18,184 nt of DNA from Alphaproteobacteria bacterium (GTDB lineage: Bacteria > Pseudomonadota > Alphaproteobacteria > Rhizobiales > Beijerinckiaceae). Below are positions 14,000 through 18,184 of this stretch, one piece after another. Position numbers and translations under genes: made by a program. Below the pieces are notes generated by a model. That model was not told the DNA's origin and ran no database searches. It was given only the letters and a program-made list of their open reading frames with translations. The DNA lies in assembly GCA_009921785.1 (NCBI GenBank), contig RFXE01000013.1, forward strand, positions 1 to 18,184, in the 5' to 3' direction. Positions within the stretch are counted from its first letter, which is position 1, and every line of letters starts with the position of its first letter.

Positions 14000-15754
14000 A
14001 TGAATCTCTTTGAACTTTTCCAACATCGCATTGCCGCCTGTGTCGAGGCCTTGGGTCAAGAGGGCGTATTTCCTTCGTCGCTCGATGCAAGCCGGATAAC
14101 AGTCGAGCCACCGCGTGACCCTTCGCATGGCGATCTCGCAACCAATGCGGCGATGGTTCTGTCCAAAGACGCTGGGATGCCGCCTCGTTCGTTTGCTGAA
14201 AAGCTGCTCCCGAAACTCGCTGCGCTCGAAGGCGTGACATCCGCCGAGATTGCCGGGCCGGGTTTTATCAATCTTCGCTTACACGCTTCTCTCTTTCATT
14301 CTGTGGTGAATGCAGTGCTCGCGCAGCGTGAAATTTTCGGTATGAGCACGAAAGGCAAAGGCCAGAAGGTCAATGTCGAATTTGTGTCAGCCAATCCAAC
14401 AGGGCCGATGCATGTGGGCCACGGTCGTGGTGCAGTGTTTGGTGATGCACTGGCGAGTCTTTTGTCATTTGCTGGTTATGACGTAACGCGTGAATATTAC
14501 ATCAATGACGCCGGTGCGCAGGTTGATATCCTCGGCCGTTCGGCTTTCTTGCGTTATCGCGAAGCGCTTGGCGAAGACATCGGCGCAATCCCTGAGGGCC
14601 TTTATCCGGGCGATTATCTGATCCCCGTTGGTGAGGCGCTCGCAAAGACGCATGGTTCATCTTTGCTGATGAAAAGCGAAGCCGAGTGGTTGCCGCTTGT
14701 GAGGCAAGCCGCGATTAATGCCATGATGGATCTTATTCGTGATGATCTCTTGGCCCTTGCGATCAAGCATGATGTGTTCTTCTCCGAACGGTCTTTATCG
14801 GTTGGGGGCGAACGAGATGAGATAGCAGCTTTGCTCGATGAATTGAAGAAGCGCGATCTTATCTATCAGGGCCGTCTGCCACCGCCTAAAGGCGCGCCGA
14901 TTGAGGACTGGGAAGACCGCGAACAAGCGTTATTCCGTGCAACACAATTTGGCGATGATGTTGATCGGCCGCTTTTGAAATCGGATGGTAGTTACACATA
15001 TTTTGCTGCTGATATTGCCTATCATCGGTCAAAATATCTCCGTGGCTTTGCGACAATGATTGATGTGTGGGGCGCTGATCACGGCGGCTATATCAAACGC
15101 ATGACTGCCGCCGTAAAAGCAGCGACCGACGGCTTAGGTGATCTAGATGTAAAGATCTGCCAACTCGTGCGGCTTTTGCGCAATGGTGAACAAGTTCGCA
15201 TGAGCAAACGCTCGGGCGATTTCATCACCTTGCGCGAAGTTGTTGATGAAGTCGGACTCGATGCAGTGCGCTTCATGATGCTTTATCGGAAGAATGATGC
15301 GACATTAGATTTTGATCTTGGTAAAGTGATAGAACAGTCAAAAGACAATCCGGTCTTTTATGTTCAATATGCTCATGCGCGGTGCGCCTCTGTTGCGCGG
15401 CAGGCCCTAACTGTTGTTAATGCGTCTGATGATGATCTTAAAAAAGCGGCACTTAAACGCCTGACCGATGAAGCGGAATTAGGCGTCATGCGTCGCCTTG
15501 CCCAATATCCGCGTCTCGTCGAAAGCGCGGCTCTTGCGCATGAACCGCATCGGATTGCGTTCTATGTTCATGAGCTTGCAAGCGATTTCCATTCGCTGTG
15601 GAATCGCGGCAAGGATCATCCGGACTTACGTTTTGTCATTGAGAATGATAGAGAAATGACGATCGCGCGACTCGCTCTGGTTGATTCGGTTCGAACTGTC
15701 CTTGCGTCTGGCCTTTCGGTTTTGGGTGTTTCTGCCCCTAACGAAATGCGGTGA
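14000..15754 (+). CDS. argS: Arginyl-tRNA synthetase
   Basis: A class I synthetase that attaches arginine to its tRNA; 584 residues from ATG 14000, usual for the bacterial enzyme. The start M-N-L-F-E-L-F-Q-H-R-I opens the N-terminal additional domain typical of ArgRS. The HIGH motif appears as H-V-G-H-G-R-G near residue 138 and the KMSKS motif as R-M-S-K-R-S-G-D near residue 401. The helical anticodon-binding (DALR) domain follows to the end. The frame is open upstream to 13898, but that extension overlaps dgt and does not resemble the family. No clear ribosome binding site precedes ATG 14000; the run is attaaaatc, so initiation may be weak or coupled to dgt 49 bp upstream. The SPOR-protein gene begins 55 bp downstream. 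Confidence 0.97.
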   Translation: MNLFELFQHRIAACVEALGQEGVFPSSLDASRITVEPPRDPSHGDLATNAAMVLSKDAGMPPRSFAEKLLPKLAALEGVTSAEIAGPGFINLRLHASLFHSVVNAVLAQREIFGMSTKGKGQKVNVEFVSANPTGPMHVGHGRGAVFGDALASLLSFAGYDVTREYYINDAGAQVDILGRSAFLRYREALGEDIGAIPEGLYPGDYLIPVGEALAKTHGSSLLMKSEAEWLPLVRQAAINAMMDLIRDDLLALAIKHDVFFSERSLSVGGERDEIAALLDELKKRDLIYQGRLPPPKGAPIEDWEDREQALFRATQFGDDVDRPLLKSDGSYTYFAADIAYHRSKYLRGFATMIDVWGADHGGYIKRMTAAVKAATDGLGDLDVKICQLVRLLRNGEQVRMSKRSGDFITLREVVDEVGLDAVRFMMLYRKNDATLDFDLGKVIEQSKDNPVFYVQYAHARCASVARQALTVVNASDDDLKKAALKRLTDEAELGVMRRLAQYPRLVESAALAHEPHRIAFYVHELASDFHSLWNRGKDHPDLRFVIENDREMTIARLALVDSVRTVLASGLSVLGVSAPNEMR

Positions 15755-15809
15755 TTGATTTTAGGAGTTCTTTCCGCCGTCTGGAGCCTTTGGGACCGGA
15801 ACGTAACGC

Positions 15810-17342
15810 ATGACGGATGACGGGCGCGGACGGAGTTCCGTGAACCTTGAAGAGCTGGAACGGCAGCTGCGGGAAGCGTCGCGCAGCCGGATTCGTGCAG
15901 CTGCATCAGATCCTGCGTTGCGGGGCGCTGAGCCAGAGCAGGCTCCCATCCCTGATCTTGCCGCTTTGACACGACAGTTTGGGCCGAGACAGACGGTAGC
16001 AACAGCGCCTGCCGTTGAACCGTGGTCAAACACACCGTCTCCGTTTTCAAGACCCGAGCCATCTTTTGAGCCGCCGCAGCCTCAAAGCGATCAGTGGTCC
16101 GATTTTCAAAACAGTCCTATGGCTGGAGGAAATGGGCAGTCCGTGCCGCCTGTTTATCAACCGCAAGAACAATCATCGTCAGTCTCCTATTCTGATTCCG
16201 CTGGGTCACCTTTCGCCCAAGCCGAAGCACGCCAGCCGCCGTCCTTGTCGGCAATTCCAAACCCTATCGAACCGCCGCCGGGCGGTTACACGGGTCTCGT
16301 TGGGGAATTGCCGCGTGGTTTTGCTCCGCCGGTCAATGATCGGTTTCCGGAACTTGAAAGAGAACGAAAAGCATCTTGGTCTGGTGTTCGTACGTTCATC
16401 ATTCTTTTGATCGTCGCGCTTGGTGTCGGCGGCGTTTATCTATTTCAATCGGGACGCTTTGCGGTAACGCTCGGCCCACAATCTGATCAGAAACAAGTTC
16501 CGGTCATTAAGCCTGACCCGACACCGGTAAAGATCGCGCCTGATAATAAAACGGCAGAAACGGTACCTGCCGGTACGGAACTCTTTAAAAAAGACGCGCC
16601 TGAAAATCCGGCAAATGTAACGAAGCGTGCTTCGCCTGAAGTGCCTGTCGATATTAATACCGTTGTGAAAGCAGCGCCTGCTACGAAATCTATTGTACCG
16701 GCAATGGGTGACCCAAAGGCGGTCAAGACGGTTACAGTAAGGCCTGACGGAACGATTGTGGGTGATCCTCAGATAACCCCAACAAAGCCTGCTTCTGAAA
16801 CCGCGCCACAAGTGGCGCAGCCCCCGAAAAATATTGCGGCCATTGAGCCCGCGCCTTTGGCCCCTAAAGCTGAGCCTGTTGTCACACCAACACCTCCGCC
16901 TTCTCAACCCGCTAAGCCAAGCTTACCGCCCTTGGTGGGGCAATCGTCTGATGTACCTCTTCCTCTCGCGCGTCCTAATGATCTCGATAGCGTCGTTGCG
17001 ACTGCAGGGGCTGATCCTTTGGCTGATCTCGTTAAATCAGCAACGCAAAGCCCCGCTCAAAGCGAGCCAGTTACGGAACCCGTTCCCGTCCAGGCAACCG
17101 GAGACTATGCGGTTCAGTTTGGTGCGCCGGCTGTTGAAGCTGATGCTAATGGTTTGGCGAAGCGCGTGAGAACGGAATTCGCTGAGCAAATCGACGGACG
17201 CGACGTCGTCGTCATTAAAGCGGATAGCAATGGCAAAACCGTTTATCGCGTGCGCGCGGTTGGTTACACCCGTGACGAAGCGAATGCGGCCTGCGGTGGA
17301 ATTACGACCGCCGGTGGGAAATGTTTTATCGCGCGCAATTAA
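15810..17342 (+). CDS. SPOR-domain single-pass membrane protein
   Basis: SPOR domains bind glycan strands stripped of stem peptides and direct proteins to sites of septal wall synthesis. This 510-residue protein has three parts. Residues 1 to about 190 are a cytoplasmic, Pro/Gln/Ser-rich segment that starts with a short charged helix (L-E-E-L-E-R-Q-L-R-E). One membrane helix follows at about 194-214 (T-F-I-I-L-L-I-V-A-L-G-V-G-G-V-Y-L-F). A long Pro/Ala/Lys-rich periplasmic linker then leads to a C-terminal SPOR domain at about 431-510, opening G-D-Y-A-V-Q-F-G-A and ending G-K-C-F-I-A-R-N. The gene stands between argS and nagZ, a placement I recall from rhizobia, and nagZ begins 11 bp after its stop, suggesting a shared transcript and a cell-wall role. 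It resembles FtsN in layout, but I would not call it FtsN without division data. Confidence 0.88.
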   Translation: MTDDGRGRSSVNLEELERQLREASRSRIRAAASDPALRGAEPEQAPIPDLAALTRQFGPRQTVATAPAVEPWSNTPSPFSRPEPSFEPPQPQSDQWSDFQNSPMAGGNGQSVPPVYQPQEQSSSVSYSDSAGSPFAQAEARQPPSLSAIPNPIEPPPGGYTGLVGELPRGFAPPVNDRFPELERERKASWSGVRTFIILLIVALGVGGVYLFQSGRFAVTLGPQSDQKQVPVIKPDPTPVKIAPDNKTAETVPAGTELFKKDAPENPANVTKRASPEVPVDINTVVKAAPATKSIVPAMGDPKAVKTVTVRPDGTIVGDPQITPTKPASETAPQVAQPPKNIAAIEPAPLAPKAEPVVTPTPPPSQPAKPSLPPLVGQSSDVPLPLARPNDLDSVVATAGADPLADLVKSATQSPAQSEPVTEPVPVQATGDYAVQFGAPAVEADANGLAKRVRTEFAEQIDGRDVVVIKADSNGKTVYRVRAVGYTRDEANAACGGITTAGGKCFIARN

Positions 17343-17353
17343 AGTGAGTTGAG

Positions 17354-18184
17354 ATGCCGATCTCCGGTCAATCGTGCCGCGCCTTTGTTTCCGGTTGCGC
17401 GGGCCTTTCATTGTCGGCCGAAGAACGTCGATTTTTTAAAGGTAGCACGCCTTGGGGCCTCATTCTTTTTAAGAGAAACATTTCCGAGGCTTCTCAGATT
17501 AAAGACTTAATTTCAGATTTTAGAGAATTAGTAGGGCGCTTGGATGCCCCCGTTCTGATTGATCAAGAAGGTGGTCGTGTCCAGCGGCTTGGCCCTCCTC
17601 ATTGGCGCAGATATCCGGCGGCGCAGCGTTATCTCGAAGCGGCGCAGGGCAATGTGGACGACGCTCGCTCCTTGGCCCAGCTCGGCGGTCGCTTGATGGC
17701 GCATGATTTGGCCGCGTTGGGAATCACTATTGATTGCGCGCCGGTACTTGATCTCGCCTTTGAAGGGCGGACCGACGCAATTGGAGATCGGACTTTCGCA
17801 AAGGACCCGGAGGTCGTTGCGATTTTAGGACGTGCTTTTGCCGAGGGCTTAATTGCGGGGAATGTCCTGCCGGCGATTAAACATATGCCCGGCCATGGGC
17901 GCGCAACAATTGACAGTCATAAGGCATTGCCGCGTGTCGACGTTCCGCTGGCGGAACTCATAACGACTGATTTCGATCCTTTTCGCCGTCTCGCCGAACT
18001 GCCGATTGCCATGACCGCTCATATTCTCTTCCCCGCGATTGATTCTGACGCGCCCGCAACGCAGTCCCCAAAAGTCGTTCGCGACATTATTCGCGGCGAG
18101 ATCGGCTTCGACGGACTGCTGTTGTCAGATGATCTGTCGATGGAAGCGCTTCAAGGCGATTTTCATACCCGGACCGCCGCCATT
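17354..18184 (+). CDS. nagZ: Beta-N-acetylhexosaminidase NagZ, cut by the window edge
   Basis: NagZ removes N-acetylglucosamine from anhydromuropeptides during cytoplasmic recycling of cell wall fragments. The frame is open from ATG 17354 to the last base, giving 277 residues of a protein usually around 340. The glycoside hydrolase family 3 signatures are present: V-L-I-D-Q-E-G-G-R-V-Q-R-L near residue 75, the K-H-M-P-G-H-G motif at 176-182 followed by D-S-H with His189 (the general acid in this family), and L-L-L-S-D-D-L-S-M-E-A-L near 259, which carries the nucleophilic aspartate. It lacks a signal peptide, consistent with a cytoplasmic enzyme. It begins 11 bp after the SPOR-protein gene. 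The downstream scpA/scpB genes that often follow in this lineage would lie outside the window. Confidence 0.95.
   Translation, partial: MPISGQSCRAFVSGCAGLSLSAEERRFFKGSTPWGLILFKRNISEASQIKDLISDFRELVGRLDAPVLIDQEGGRVQRLGPPHWRRYPAAQRYLEAAQGNVDDARSLAQLGGRLMAHDLAALGITIDCAPVLDLAFEGRTDAIGDRTFAKDPEVVAILGRAFAEGLIAGNVLPAIKHMPGHGRATIDSHKALPRVDVPLAELITTDFDPFRRLAELPIAMTAHILFPAIDSDAPATQSPKVVRDIIRGEIGFDGLLLSDDLSMEALQGDFHTRTAAI

Noticed and set aside
1..18184. Search for tRNA, rRNA, CRISPR arrays, insertion sequences, phage or defence genes
   Set aside because: By eye I found none; nearly all bases are covered by housekeeping genes and no spacer exceeds about 165 bp.

Overview
This window carries a conserved chromosomal housekeeping neighbourhood from an alphaproteobacterium, most likely a member of the Rhizobiales/Hyphomicrobiales. 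I base that on gene content and order (hdaA tail, ppk, ppx, rnd, aspS, malic enzyme; then A-type Fe-S carrier, dgt, argS, SPOR protein, nagZ), recalled from rhizobial genomes rather than from a search. Base composition is near balanced and even across the window. I saw no tRNA, rRNA, CRISPR array, insertion sequence or prophage gene.

Layout. Positions 1-248 hold the end of an Hda-type DnaA-related regulator. A 127-bp spacer with a good PhoB-type box (306-323) precedes ppk (polyphosphate kinase), which is followed 19 bp later by ppx (exopolyphosphatase); the pair makes and degrades polyphosphate. rnd (RNase D) lies on the minus strand and overlaps the end of ppx by 4 bp. A 162-bp divergent spacer separates rnd from aspS, whose N-terminal signature residues suggest a non-discriminating enzyme. 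maeB (malic enzyme with a phosphotransacetylase-like tail) follows on the plus strand. Converging on maeB is a minus-strand group: an Fe-S carrier (erpA/iscA type), a PfkB-family sugar kinase, and an exported protein of unknown function whose frame is broken by one base. Divergent from it, dgt, argS, a SPOR-domain membrane protein and a partial nagZ run to the right edge.

The most striking sequence is not biological. Positions 8392-8425, inside maeB, are identical to the 34-nt Illumina Nextera Read 2 transposase adapter, and the 8 bases before it (8384-8391) match a Nextera i7 index as I recall the list. About 34 conserved residues of the malic enzyme are missing there. The insert is exactly 14 codons, so the reading frame survives and the error is invisible to an ORF caller. 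Anyone using this maeB protein should treat residues 350-363 as artefact.

I looked for an undescribed system and did not find one. The best biological leads are the Pho box before ppk-ppx, the one-base frameshift in the unknown exported protein and its tight coupling to the sugar kinase, and the predicted relaxed specificity of AspRS.
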